Assembly (NCBI RefSeq): GCF_000233695.2
Contig: NZ_CM001488.1
Span: 3,315,453 to 3,379,452 of the forward strand
Reading direction: 5' to 3'
From: Desulfobacter postgatei 2ac9
Lineage (GTDB): Bacteria; Desulfobacterota; Desulfobacteria; Desulfobacterales; Desulfobacteraceae
DNA: 64,000 bases
The notes under the pieces were generated by a model. That model had not been told where the DNA came from. It did no database searches and worked only from the letters and a program-made list of their open reading frames with translations. Of this stretch, positions 16,739-26,815 are shown one piece after another. The stretch's first letter is position 1; each line of letters opens with the position of its first letter. The translations under genes were made by a program, and so were the position numbers.

Positions 16739-18898
16739 TCAAAGATTGTCCACCTGCATCTGGTAAATGACTTCAGATTGTTCCTGATCCTGGCATTTAA
16801 CGGGCCGCTCCGTAATCCGGACATGACAGAGTTCAGTATCAGGAACAAATCTGCTGTGCAGGCCCACAAATACAGTGCCGGACACGATTTCACCGTCCAC
16901 AACCACCCGGGCCTTTCCCGGAGTATGTTCCGACCAGCGGAGCAAATTTTTTTTCTCATGCACCAGTCCCTTTTGGGATGCCACGGCTCCAGAGAACTGC
17001 CGGTCCACTTTTGTTGCCTGTTTTACAAGGTCTTTGATTTGTGCCGCACACATCTGCATTTTGCTTTCTGCAGCCTTTAAATTTTTTTTAAGTCCGGTTA
17101 AATGGCTGTGCAAGGATTCCCGGTCACCCGGAGAGCGTGCCCTCCGGGATTCAATTTTCCGGCATTTAACCAGGAGACGTTCCTTGACCCGCTCCAGTTC
17201 GGTCATCTGTTTTTTAATACCTGCCGCCTGTCTGAGGATCGTATTCTTTTTCTTCCCAAGGTTATGGATTGCCTCTTCCACCTGCATTGTCCCGGCACTG
17301 TTTTTTTCCAGTTCCCGTGCAGCAAACGCATCATGCCCGACCCTGATTCTGGAAGGGCCGGCTGTTCCGCCGGAGCCGATACTGCGGGCCATCAGCCCCA
17401 TTTTGGCGAACACCCGGCTTGAAACCAGCATACCGGTGATAATCGAACAGGCCCCGGAGCATTCAATTGTTGAATCCACAATCTTCTTTTTAACAAACAC
17501 ATCACCCATACAGACAATTTCGCTATTGGTAATGTAGTTCGCATAGACATTGCCCCGGGCGTACACCCGGGCGGCATTGATGCCGCGGGTAACAGTCAGA
17601 TCTCCGTTGGCCTCTACAGTGCCCTTGTCCACTTCCAGTGCGGAAATATCAACGCCGCACACCCTGGCACCGGATTTTATGCTCCCGCAGACACGGATGT
17701 TGCCGTCAAATTCAACGGGCTCGGTTTCATTGTCAATATCTCCCTTAACGACAGATTCTTCATGGACCACAATCGACCCGGCCAGGGTGATCCTAGGGGT
17801 TCCCCGAACCGTGGCCAGCACCTTCTGACCGTCCTCGGACAACACTGTGCCGCCGCCGACACGACACAGATCATCCATTCCGGCAATCGCCTTAATGGTA
17901 TTGCCGTAGACATCCTTGCCCGGCTGGGGTGTACTCCCTGCAATTTTTTCAGCCAGCACGGTGCCTTTTTCCACCAGCGGCCTTGGGCGCCTGCGTTTAA
18001 AATCAATATTTCCAAAATCATCCATACCACCGGTTTTCAGATAATCCGTATTAAAAAAAAACTCTATTTTGCTATCTTTGCCCGGGGAAGGAGGCACCCC
18101 CTGGGCCACAATGAAAAATGTGGAATCCGCAATGGGGGATCTGATAAATCGCTCTATCCGCTCATCGGATGCCAGACCAAAAACAACCCCCTTTTCGGCC
18201 AAAGTCGCACGAATAACCACGGCCGGGATATCCGGATCCATGTCACAGGTTTTTGATAAAAATGCATATAAATGATCGCAGGTGATCTGGAGTAAAAGCC
18301 CGCCGCATATCTGCGCCACCTGTCCCATACGGTCAAGGACCTGATCTCCATCAGATTCCAGGGTTTGCCCCGGAATATTGTTGGCCGAAGTGTAATGCGC
18401 ATCATGGGCGATGGCCAGCCCCTTCACGAGACGTTCTGCGTTTTCCGGCGGTTTGTGGGCCCCGTCAGGCGGCTTGCAGGGCCGGTTCTGAAGTTTAAGT
18501 ATATCATCCCGTTGTTTTACTGTAATCAGGCCGGCTTCCACCATCAGGTCCCCAATGCGCCGGGGTTTTTTCCCCTTTTCAAGCTGCTCCTTTTGCTCCT
18601 CTAAGGCCAAATCCAGAACGCTTTTATTCACAATACCCATGGCAAGCGCGATGGCGCCAAACCGATATTCCTTCTGATGGATGCTCACGGCCTTGGCCGC
18701 CATGGTCAGCCGGTGGAGATTCTGGGATGAAATCAGGTTTTCTGCAAGAAAGTATGCGGTGAGTTTTTCTTCTATATCGTTATCATCACTGCATTGGGCA
18801 AGGGCCTTTTGCAACTGTTCCTCACTGATAAGTTGCTTTTTAACAGCCAGGGTGCCTATCAGCGGAACTGTATTGTCTTGTTTTGACCCATTTGCCAT
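16739..18898 (-). CDS. FapA/DUF342 polymer-like beta-helix protein with N-terminal MshEN-like repeats
   Basis: 719 residues. The N-terminal 140 hold two short helical repeats, L-I-G-T-L-A-V-K-K-Q-L-I near residue 13 and R-I-G-D-L-M-V-E-A-G-L-I near 113. They resemble the N-terminal domain of type II secretion ATPases (MshEN, T2SSE_N), some of which bind c-di-GMP. From about residue 185 a DUF342/FapA domain follows, with Val/Gly-rich strands forming a right-handed beta helix (K-G-D-I-D-N, G-S-I-K-S-G-A-R). A coiled coil spans about 540-640. DUF342 proteins link to flagellar or surface functions, but the precise role is unclear. It is separated by 36 bases from the upstream IspH-UbiA gene. Confidence 0.8.
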   Translation of the reverse strand: MANGSKQDNTVPLIGTLAVKKQLISEEQLQKALAQCSDDNDIEEKLTAYFLAENLISSQNLHRLTMAAKAVSIHQKEYRFGAIALAMGIVNKSVLDLALEEQKEQLEKGKKPRRIGDLMVEAGLITVKQRDDILKLQNRPCKPPDGAHKPPENAERLVKGLAIAHDAHYTSANNIPGQTLESDGDQVLDRMGQVAQICGGLLLQITCDHLYAFLSKTCDMDPDIPAVVIRATLAEKGVVFGLASDERIERFIRSPIADSTFFIVAQGVPPSPGKDSKIEFFFNTDYLKTGGMDDFGNIDFKRRRPRPLVEKGTVLAEKIAGSTPQPGKDVYGNTIKAIAGMDDLCRVGGGTVLSEDGQKVLATVRGTPRITLAGSIVVHEESVVKGDIDNETEPVEFDGNIRVCGSIKSGARVCGVDISALEVDKGTVEANGDLTVTRGINAARVYARGNVYANYITNSEIVCMGDVFVKKKIVDSTIECSGACSIITGMLVSSRVFAKMGLMARSIGSGGTAGPSRIRVGHDAFAARELEKNSAGTMQVEEAIHNLGKKKNTILRQAAGIKKQMTELERVKERLLVKCRKIESRRARSPGDRESLHSHLTGLKKNLKAAESKMQMCAAQIKDLVKQATKVDRQFSGAVASQKGLVHEKKNLLRWSEHTPGKARVVVDGEIVSGTVFVGLHSRFVPDTELCHVRITERPVKCQDQEQSEVIYQMQVDNL

Positions 18899-18934
18899 AT
18901 ATTTTCCTGCATTTGCCGTAAGAAAGGATAATTA

Positions 18935-20641
18935 TCAGCTCAGAGCAGCAATAACGCCTGCAAACAGCAAGGGGAACTCGAACCAGAACTCATAAAAGTT
19001 GGCGGAAAGATCTCTGTCAATTTTATACCGTAAGGTCAATATAAGCATGAAAGCCGGTATAAGGGCAAGGCCGCAGACGGCAGGAGAGACCCAAACGGTT
19101 AAAATTAAAGGAATAATAATTGCGGCCACAAGGGTGTAACGAACAAATTTTAGGCTCTTCTTTTTGCCCAGAAGGATGGGAAGCGTTTCCCGGCCTGCAA
19201 TCCTGTCACCCTGAACAGCCAGGATATCCATAAAGGTGGTCCTGGCAAACGAAAGCACTGTGGCAAACACAAAGGCCACCAGGGTCAGGCCGGGGTTTGC
19301 CTTAAGGCTGATCCCGGGCATCAGGCTTGTAACAATACCCCATGCCGCTGCAATCAGAATGGTCTTTGACCCGGGAACATCCTTGATCCGGTACATTTTT
19401 CGTCCGGAGAAAAAGGAGGGGACAATGGTGCGGGTGTAGGACATGCCTAACAGCATCATGATGAGCAGCATGCTAAAATACCCCCATCCCCTTGTCCATG
19501 CCAGGTAAAGCCCGGCCGCACCGGACAGGAACGCCACAAGCAAAAGCCATTGCTTGTTTCGCTTATAAAGGGCTGCCCGGTCAGGTTTGTTGTAGGTATC
19601 GGCCCCGATGGTCATCATGTTGTTCATGATCTGCATGGACAGGATATAAAACATGGCAATGACCGCTGGTACACCAGGATTTTGTGCGCCGGAAATCATG
19701 GCTGTCCCCAGGGTCAGGCAACCTGCGCCTGCGGCCAGAATCATGTTGGTTTTCATCAGCACATCCAGCACGGCCATAACTTTTTTTAGCCCGGGCCGTT
19801 TCTCTCTCAAGGCCTGTTCCACCCTGCTGCAGGTATCATTGATGATCCAGTTGGGCGTTGAAGCGCCTGCGGTAATGGCAATGGATTGTACATGGGAAAT
19901 GGATGCATAATCGATTTCCGATGCCTGTTCAATGTGCATGGACGGTTTACCGGTTTCAGCGGCTACCTGGGCAAGGCGCTTTGTATTTCCGGAAAATTTT
20001 CCCCCCACAACAATAACGGCATCATGGGTAACGGCCATTTCCCGGACCTCATTCTGCCGTTTTTCCGTGGAATCGCAGATGGTATTAAAAATTTCGTAAT
20101 GGGGGGTATTGGTACTGCACCACTCCTTGATCTGCGCAAAAATCTTGGTGTTCTGCGTGGTTTGGGCCACGACCACAGCCTTTTCAAACCTGGGAAGTGA
20201 TTTAAGCTGATCCAGATTGGTGATGGTATGTCCTTTCCCCCGGGCATATCCCAGAAGGCCGATAACCTCCGGATGCTTTTCATCCCCAAGGATAATGGTG
20301 TCGTAACCTTTTTTTGAATATTTATCGATGATCACCTGGACCCTTACCACCCGGGGACAAGTGGCGTTCAGCACAGTGAATCCCGCATCAGCCAGGGCCT
20401 TTTCATCTTCGGGCGGCACCCCGTGGGCCCGGATGAGTACGATGCCTTTTCCGGATTCGGGAATCGTATCCATCCTAAAAATCTGTTTGCTTTCGAGCAT
20501 CTCCAGGACCTGGGGATTATGGATTAAAGGCCCATAGGTATAAATCGGTTCCTTGGCCTCATTGGATGCATCCAGTACCATGTCCACGGCCCGACGGACA
20601 CCCATACAAAAACCTGCGGTTTTAGCAATTGAAATTTTCAT
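18935..20641 (-). CDS. ispH: IspH (HMBPP reductase) fused to a UbiA-type prenyltransferase domain
   Basis: 568 residues in one frame. Residues 1-280 are a complete IspH: the cluster cysteines C12, C95 and C189, and the substrate residues H41, H73, H123 and E125, are all present. IspH makes IPP and DMAPP from HMBPP, the last step of the MEP pathway. Residues 290-568 form about eight membrane helices with UbiA-superfamily marks: A-D-T-Y-N-K-P-D at 347-354 in place of motif I, and M-D-I-L-x-V-Q-G-D-R-x-x-G-x-x-T-L-P near 480 as motif II. The second domain would make this a membrane-bound enzyme attaching prenyl chains to an unknown acceptor. Its ATG overlaps the parB stop by 4 bases. Confidence 0.9.
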   Translation of the reverse strand: MKISIAKTAGFCMGVRRAVDMVLDASNEAKEPIYTYGPLIHNPQVLEMLESKQIFRMDTIPESGKGIVLIRAHGVPPEDEKALADAGFTVLNATCPRVVRVQVIIDKYSKKGYDTIILGDEKHPEVIGLLGYARGKGHTITNLDQLKSLPRFEKAVVVAQTTQNTKIFAQIKEWCSTNTPHYEIFNTICDSTEKRQNEVREMAVTHDAVIVVGGKFSGNTKRLAQVAAETGKPSMHIEQASEIDYASISHVQSIAITAGASTPNWIINDTCSRVEQALREKRPGLKKVMAVLDVLMKTNMILAAGAGCLTLGTAMISGAQNPGVPAVIAMFYILSMQIMNNMMTIGADTYNKPDRAALYKRNKQWLLLVAFLSGAAGLYLAWTRGWGYFSMLLIMMLLGMSYTRTIVPSFFSGRKMYRIKDVPGSKTILIAAAWGIVTSLMPGISLKANPGLTLVAFVFATVLSFARTTFMDILAVQGDRIAGRETLPILLGKKKSLKFVRYTLVAAIIIPLILTVWVSPAVCGLALIPAFMLILTLRYKIDRDLSANFYEFWFEFPLLFAGVIAALS

Positions 20642-21507
20642 GAAACTCTACTCAGCAACTCCACAAGACGGTTAAATTCGGCCCCGGATGAGAATTTAAT
20701 CTCGATTCGTCCACGGCCCCCGCTTTTCTTGATGGAGACCGGAGAGTTGATCCGGGAGGATATCTGAAACGAGGTCTCTTCCAGAAACTGTGTTTCGTCT
20801 GCATTAATGTTTTTTGCGATTTTTTGAGGCTCTTTTTTATCCTGATTTACCAATCGTTCGGTTTCCCGCACCGACAGATGTTGCGCCACCACCTGTTCGA
20901 ACAGATAGAGCTGATTTTCAACAGTACCTGCCCCCAACAATGCCCTGGCATGTCCCATGGTGATCTCTTCGGCAACCAGACTCTCCTTGATCTTTTCGGG
21001 CAGACTGCGCAGACGCAGCAGATTGGCAATGGTGGACCGATTCTTGCCGATTTTTTCGGCCACCTTTTCCTGGGTATATCCAAACTCATCGATGAGCCGG
21101 AAATAAGCTTCGGCCTCCTCAAGCACGTTGAGATTTTCCCTTTGAACATTTTCGATAATCGAAACCTCAAGAACCTGCTCATCCGTAAGATCCAGGATAA
21201 TGACGGGAACCTGGGCAAGCCCGGCCGCCTTTGCTGCCCGCAAGCGCCGCTCTCCGGCAATCAATTCATAGGCACCATCAATTTTCCTGGCCAAAAGGGG
21301 CTGGAGCACACCCTGTTCGGCAATGGACTGGGTAAGCCGCTCCTGTTCCTCTTCACTGAACCGGGTTCTGGGCTGATAGCGGTTAGGGCTTAACTGTTCA
21401 ATATTACAAAAGAAAAAATCCGAATTGGCTTCGGGTTCTTCCATATCGGGGATCAGCGCAGATATTCCCCGGCCCAGACCGGTATTTTTTCGTTTCTTGT
21501 TCATCAT
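20638..21507 (-). CDS. parB: Chromosome partitioning protein ParB
   Basis: 289 residues. An N-terminal G-L-G-R-G-I-S-A-L-I patch (ParA-contacting region) is followed by the ParB/Srx CTPase fold with N-R-Y-Q-P-R near residue 37 and G-E-R-R-L-R-A near 86. An E-N-V-Q-R-E segment near 117 precedes the helix-turn-helix that reads parS. A C-terminal dimer domain completes it. ParB loads on parS and helps segregate the origin region. Its start overlaps the parA stop by 4 bases and its stop overlaps the ispH-ubiA start, so all three genes are translationally coupled. I found no perfect 16-bp parS consensus nearby. Confidence 0.95.
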   Translation of the reverse strand: MMNKKRKNTGLGRGISALIPDMEEPEANSDFFFCNIEQLSPNRYQPRTRFSEEEQERLTQSIAEQGVLQPLLARKIDGAYELIAGERRLRAAKAAGLAQVPVIILDLTDEQVLEVSIIENVQRENLNVLEEAEAYFRLIDEFGYTQEKVAEKIGKNRSTIANLLRLRSLPEKIKESLVAEEITMGHARALLGAGTVENQLYLFEQVVAQHLSVRETERLVNQDKKEPQKIAKNINADETQFLEETSFQISSRINSPVSIKKSGGRGRIEIKFSSGAEFNRLVELLSRVS

Positions 21508-22262
21508 CGTTTTAGAAGTTCCCTGGCAAAGGAGATATAACTTTTAGCACCTGGTGACGTTTTATCATACAGAAGAACCGGCAGACCATAGCTTGGCGCC
21601 TCTCCAAGCTTCACATTACGGGGAATTTTTGTCTTGAACACAAGGTCTTTAAAATACTGCCTGGCCTCATCCACCACATTCTGGGATAAATTGGTCCTGC
21701 GGTCGAACATTGTCAGCAAAATGCCTTTAATTATAAGGCTCGAATTAAATGCATTCTTGATTCGCTTGATTGTATCTAAGAGCTGCCCTAATCCTTCCAG
21801 TGCAAGAAATTCACTCTGCAAAGGAATAACAACGGAATGGCTTGCGGAAAAAGCGTTCAGCGTTAAAAGACTTAACGCCGGCGGACAGTCAATAATGATG
21901 AAATCAAATTTGTCGGCCACGGGAGCCAGAAGCTCCTTGAGTCGGGCCTCTCTTTTTGGGACAGACATCATTTCCACCTCAAATCCGATGAGATCGACAT
22001 TGGCCGGTACCAGGGTCAAATCCTCGAGCATGGTGGGCAAAAGCATATTCTCAATGCCGGTTTCCCCAATCAAACCGTCATACAAAGAGGCTTGCAGGGC
22101 GGGTTTGTCCACCCCAAGTGCAGTGGTGGCATTGGCCTGAGAATCACAATCCACAAGCAGCACTTTTTTTTTCAGTTTGGCGAGGGAGGCCGCCAGATTA
22201 ACTGCTGTGGTGGTTTTACCCACGCCACCCTTCTGATTGGCAATACTGATAATCTGAGTCAT
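21504..22262 (-). CDS. parA: Chromosome partitioning ATPase ParA (Soj)
   Basis: 252 residues, typical of chromosomal ParA/Soj without the N-terminal DNA-binding extension of plasmid forms. The deviant Walker A K-G-G-V-G-K-T-T is at residues 10-17. I-I-D-C-P-P (Walker B) is near 120 and the A' D-C-D-S-Q-A motif near 38. It binds DNA non-specifically when bound to ATP and is driven by ParB. It is the first gene of the parA-parB-ispH/ubiA run. Its promoter should lie in 22263-22440, where it faces hrpA. Confidence 0.96.
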   Translation of the reverse strand: MTQIISIANQKGGVGKTTTAVNLAASLAKLKKKVLLVDCDSQANATTALGVDKPALQASLYDGLIGETGIENMLLPTMLEDLTLVPANVDLIGFEVEMMSVPKREARLKELLAPVADKFDFIIIDCPPALSLLTLNAFSASHSVVIPLQSEFLALEGLGQLLDTIKRIKNAFNSSLIIKGILLTMFDRRTNLSQNVVDEARQYFKDLVFKTKIPRNVKLGEAPSYGLPVLLYDKTSPGAKSYISFARELLKR

Positions 22263-22543
22263 AATCCAATTTTCTTATCATAATTATAGTGTATAGGCAA
22301 ACATATGACCATTCCACCTACCGGGCGATTTGGCCGTTTTTTTTTAAGGATACGGCAGGATCACAGACGTTAACAATATGCTGATGTTGCTACAGTTCTC
22401 CCCTGTTGCCCCGAGAATACCCCCAACGATAGGGTAAAGCATTGTATTCCCCTATTCCAAAATCCATGTCAATAAAAAAATGGACGGCAGTATCAAACGG
22501 TTTATTTGACATTTTCAAAACCCTGGCTACTATTGGCGGTATT

Positions 22544-25500
22544 ATGTCAATTTCAGATCAAATCAAAACGCTCATTCCAAAGGCCATGTGCCGGGACCGG
22601 TATATGTTGGCCCGCGCCTTGCGCAGCAGGCAAAAACCCGGTCAGGGACCCGGCAAAAATTTTTTAAAAGATCTTCTATCAAGAGCCCGGGCCTCGGTTG
22701 ATATCCGGCAGCAGCGCATGGACAATCTGCCCCAAAACATCCGCTTTGACCCGAATCTGCCCATCAACGCCGAAAAAGAGAGGATCATTAAGGCCATACA
22801 GGATTATCCTGTGGTGATCATTTCAGGTGAAACCGGATCCGGTAAAACCACCCAGATTCCTAAATTCTGCCTGGAAGCGGGCCGCGGGGTTTCGGGCATG
22901 ATCGGCTGCACCCAGCCCCGGCGCATTGCCGCCATGACCGTGGCCAAACGCATTGCCTTTGAGCTCAATGAATCTTTGGGGCAATCCGTGGGATATAAAA
23001 TCCGGTTTGACGACCACACGCCTGACAACGCATATATTAAGCTGATGACCGACGGCATTTTGTTGGCTGAAACCCAGCAGGACCGCTTTTTAAACCACTA
23101 TGACACCCTGATTGTGGATGAGGCCCATGAACGCAGCCTTAATATTGATTTTGTTTTAGGCATTCTGCGCAGCCTTGTCAAAAATCGTCGTGATCTCAAA
23201 CTGATCATCACCAGCGCCACCATTGATACGGAAAAATTTTCCAAAGCCTTTGACAATGCCCCGGTGATTGAGGTTTCGGGCCGGATGTACCCGGTGGAAC
23301 TGATCTACGCACCCATTGAAGAGGACAATAACAACGGGGAGAGCACCGGTGCCCCGGATGACCAGGGGTATGTGGAGGCAGCAGCCGGACACGCGGCCGA
23401 TCTGTTAATGCGCACCCGGACCGGCGATATTCTGATATTCATGCCCACAGAGCAGGATATCTCAGAGACCATGGAAATACTTAAAGGGAAAAACCTTTCC
23501 GGAGTCACGATTCTGCCGCTGTTTGCGCGGCTGTCTGCCGGAGATCAGGCAAAGATATTTGCTTCAGGTCCCGGCAGAAAGGTCGTGGTTTCCACCAATG
23601 TGGCGGAAACATCTTTGACCATCCCCGGCATCAAATATGTGGTGGACACAGGCCTTGCCCGTATCCCCGCCTATTCTCCAAGAACCCGGACCACGGCACT
23701 GCCGGTCAGCCCCGTGTCCCAGTCCAGCGCCAACCAGCGCATGGGCCGCTGCGGCCGTGTGGAAAACGGCGTATGCATCCGGCTTTACGATGAAAATGAT
23801 TTCAATGGCCGCCCTTTTTTTACAACGCCTGAAATTTTGCGCAGCAACCTGGCTGAAGTTATTTTACGCATGATGGCGTTAGGGCTTGAAGATGTATCCA
23901 CCTTTCCCTTTATTGATCCGCCTGCCGCAAAAAGCATCACGGACGGGTTTGACATCCTGTTGGAACTTGACGCCATTGCAGCTAACAAGCCTGGGCCCCA
24001 AACAGGTGCAAAAAAAAGACAAGGCAAAAAATATCGGCTTACCCCTTCGGGCCGCTTAATGGCCAGGCTGCCCATGGACCCGAAACTCTCCCGCATTCTG
24101 CTCAACGCAGGAGATACCGGGGTTCTGAAAGAAGCGGTAATCATCACCACGGCACTGACCGTCTCCGACATCCGACAGAGACCGGCAGACAAGATCCAGG
24201 CCGCGGACCAGAAGCATGCCCAATTCAAAGACCCGGCATCAGATTTCATTACCCTGCTCAATATCTGGAATGCATGCATAGACGCCCGGAACCGGTTAAA
24301 ATCACGTTCCGCCCTTCGCAAATGGTGCATTGAAAATTTTCTCTCCTTCAAGCGACTGCGCGAGTGGCAGGATATCCATGGCCAGATCACCCGGATAATC
24401 AAAGAACACGGCATTGAACAGACAGCGCCGCCAGCAGAGGACCTAAAGGCCGAAGACCTTGAGTCTGGTCAGTTTGAGCATGGCGGTCCCTTGTATGCCG
24501 CCATCCACAAGGCCCTTCTCCACGGATATCTGGCCGGCATTGCCCAAAAAAAGGAGAAAAACCTTTTCACAGCCGCCAAAGGTGGGCAGGCTGTTATCTT
24601 TCCGGGTTCCGGCCTGTTCAACAAGGCAGGCAACTGGATTGTGGCCGCCGAATATGTCAAGACCAGCCAGCTGTTTGCCCGGTGTGTGGGTAATATCGAC
24701 CCGGCCTGGATCGAAGAGATCGGCCAAAGCCTTTGCACCCGCACCTACAGTGACCCCCACTGGGAAAAGAAACGCGGGGAGGTGGTGGCATCCGAACAGG
24801 TCTCTTTGTTCGGCCTTATCCTTGCAAGCGGCAGATCCGTGGCCTATGGAAAAATCAATCCCGAAGAGTCCGGGGAGCTGTTCATCCGCCATGCCCTGGT
24901 CCAGGGGGAGATCTACCAGGAGTTCGGGTTCATGACCCACAACAAAAATCTCATCGAAGAGATCGCAACCCTGGAGGACAAAACCCGGCAGCGGGATATC
25001 CTGGCTTCGGACGATGAGATTTATCTGTTCTACCAGTCCCGGCTCCCCAAACCCTTTTACAATATCCGCACCTTTGCCAAATTCATCAAAGATAAAAAAG
25101 ATGATACCTTTCTGCGCATGACCCGTGAAGACCTGCAGAAGACAGATGTGGACGAGGCGTTGCTGGCCCGGTTTCCCGACACCCTTACCACGGACCAGGG
25201 GGAGTTTGCCCTGGATTACGAATTCAACCCCGGGGCAAAGACGGACGGGGTGACCCTGAAAGTGCCAAGTCAGGATGCGGCGCTTATCTCCCCCCACCAG
25301 GTGGAGACATTGGTGCCTGGGCTGCTCAGGGAAAAGATCGCCGCTTTGATCAAGGCTCTGCCCAAATCCCATCGGATAAAACTGATGCCCATCCAGCAGC
25401 GGGCTGATTTTATTGCCGACCACCTGCCCGACTCGGATGCGCCTTTATACTCAAAACTGTCCGGCGTCATTCAAAAGCATTTCAACCTTGTGATCCCGGC

Positions 25501-26566
25501 TTCTGCCTGGTCGGATGAAGATCTTGCGGATCACTTGAAAATGCGGATATCCATCCGGGACCACAAAGACAGGGAGATCAAATCCCTAAGGGACCTATCC
25601 AAACTCGGAACGTTTGCCACCCAACGTCCGGTCCAAAAGACCAATGCCTTTGAACGGACAAAAAAGGCCTTTGAAAAAACAGGTCTCCGGGAGTGGAATT
25701 TTCCTGACATAGAACAGGAAATCCAGTTGGACGAAGGCAACGGCACCCGGCGCAAAGCCTTTCCCGGTCTTTGCTGCGGACCAGACAGCGATTCGGTTAC
25801 CTTAACCTTGTTCAAAACAAGGGAAATGGCCTTGGAAAGCCACGCCAAAGGGGTTTGCCGCCTGTTCGAAATCATGTTCCCCGATGATATCAAGGCATTG
25901 AAAAAAGATATAAACAGAACTGAAGGCTTAAGGCGGATCGCACCCTACTTCAATGACAAACCCACCTTTGCCCGGATGGCCTACAATGCCATGGCAAAGG
26001 CCTTTTTTCAAAAGGAAATTTTCACACAAAAAGCGTTTGATGACCATGTGCAGGCGCTTCGTCCTAAACTGTACACCCTTGGCCGCCAGGCCATGGAAGA
26101 GATCCTGACCGTGGGCCGGGAATATGCCACCTGTTTTGATCTGCTGCAAAGCTTGAGTCTTGCATCCAAGGAGCGACCGCTCATTTTCGAGGCATTGACA
26201 GCAATATTCAATGAGCTGAAAAACCTGTGCCCGGCCAATTTCCTGGAACTTTACGATCTAAACCGGATTGCGCTGCTGCCAAAAAACCTGGAATGCCTCT
26301 CTATCCGCGCCAGGCGCTGGGTGGACAACCCGGCCAAAGAGGCCCAGAAAAAACAACTTGTCGTGCCCTATGAACAAAAGCTTGCCCACCTGATTTCAAG
26401 CCTTGACCCGGGCTCTTCAAAGGAAAAATCCAATGCAGTGGAAGCGTTTTTCTGGATGCTGGAGGAGTATAAAATTTCCGTATATGCCCAGGAGCTCAAA
26501 ACCCGGTTCAAGATTTCAGCCAAACGCCTGGATGAGGCTTTGTTGGATCTTTCCACCATGATATAA
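22544..26566 (+). CDS. hrpA: ATP-dependent RNA helicase HrpA
   Basis: A DEAH-box helicase of about 1340 residues, close to E. coli HrpA (1300). I place the start at ATG 22544; a frame from TTG 22442 adds 34 residues with no family match. Walker A G-E-T-G-S-G-K-T-T is near residue 95, D-E-A-H-E-R-S near 193, S-A-T near 222, and the motif VI block Q-R-M-G-R-C-G-R near 395. HA2/OB-fold regions follow, then the long DUF3418 C-terminal domain typical of HrpA. TTGACA (22506-22511) and TACTAT (22528-22533), 16 bases apart, could be a promoter just before this ATG. That would give a nearly leaderless mRNA; this is uncertain. Confidence 0.94.
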   Translation: MSISDQIKTLIPKAMCRDRYMLARALRSRQKPGQGPGKNFLKDLLSRARASVDIRQQRMDNLPQNIRFDPNLPINAEKERIIKAIQDYPVVIISGETGSGKTTQIPKFCLEAGRGVSGMIGCTQPRRIAAMTVAKRIAFELNESLGQSVGYKIRFDDHTPDNAYIKLMTDGILLAETQQDRFLNHYDTLIVDEAHERSLNIDFVLGILRSLVKNRRDLKLIITSATIDTEKFSKAFDNAPVIEVSGRMYPVELIYAPIEEDNNNGESTGAPDDQGYVEAAAGHAADLLMRTRTGDILIFMPTEQDISETMEILKGKNLSGVTILPLFARLSAGDQAKIFASGPGRKVVVSTNVAETSLTIPGIKYVVDTGLARIPAYSPRTRTTALPVSPVSQSSANQRMGRCGRVENGVCIRLYDENDFNGRPFFTTPEILRSNLAEVILRMMALGLEDVSTFPFIDPPAAKSITDGFDILLELDAIAANKPGPQTGAKKRQGKKYRLTPSGRLMARLPMDPKLSRILLNAGDTGVLKEAVIITTALTVSDIRQRPADKIQAADQKHAQFKDPASDFITLLNIWNACIDARNRLKSRSALRKWCIENFLSFKRLREWQDIHGQITRIIKEHGIEQTAPPAEDLKAEDLESGQFEHGGPLYAAIHKALLHGYLAGIAQKKEKNLFTAAKGGQAVIFPGSGLFNKAGNWIVAAEYVKTSQLFARCVGNIDPAWIEEIGQSLCTRTYSDPHWEKKRGEVVASEQVSLFGLILASGRSVAYGKINPEESGELFIRHALVQGEIYQEFGFMTHNKNLIEEIATLEDKTRQRDILASDDEIYLFYQSRLPKPFYNIRTFAKFIKDKKDDTFLRMTREDLQKTDVDEALLARFPDTLTTDQGEFALDYEFNPGAKTDGVTLKVPSQDAALISPHQVETLVPGLLREKIAALIKALPKSHRIKLMPIQQRADFIADHLPDSDAPLYSKLSGVIQKHFNLVIPASAWSDEDLADHLKMRISIRDHKDREIKSLRDLSKLGTFATQRPVQKTNAFERTKKAFEKTGLREWNFPDIEQEIQLDEGNGTRRKAFPGLCCGPDSDSVTLTLFKTREMALESHAKGVCRLFEIMFPDDIKALKKDINRTEGLRRIAPYFNDKPTFARMAYNAMAKAFFQKEIFTQKAFDDHVQALRPKLYTLGRQAMEEILTVGREYATCFDLLQSLSLASKERPLIFEALTAIFNELKNLCPANFLELYDLNRIALLPKNLECLSIRARRWVDNPAKEAQKKQLVVPYEQKLAHLISSLDPGSSKEKSNAVEAFFWMLEEYKISVYAQELKTRFKISAKRLDEALLDLSTMI

Positions 26567-26815
26567 TAGCCCGGTCCAGCTGAAAAAATATCGGTTGGCA
26601 AAAGAGCTCAAATAGGCGGATGAGGAATACTGAGAACCTTATTGTAAAGAGATGATAAAGCAAGAGCCGTTAATGAACAAATACAGGAACACATTGTGAA
26701 TAGGCAACCTGGAGACCGTAAGCAAAAAAAAATGCATTTTTATGCAAAGGGTGAAGTGTTTTTTCTTGACTTACTTTCTCATAGGCGGAATTCTTGAATT
26801 CTTCGCTCCCTTGAT

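Noticed and set aside
20638-22441. parS site near parAB
   Set aside because: I looked for the 16-bp parS consensus and saw only poor half matches.
24443-25423. 326-codon open frame opposite hrpA
   Set aside because: It lies fully antisense to a clear helicase gene, has no family features and no ribosome site; it is a shadow of the codon use on the other strand.
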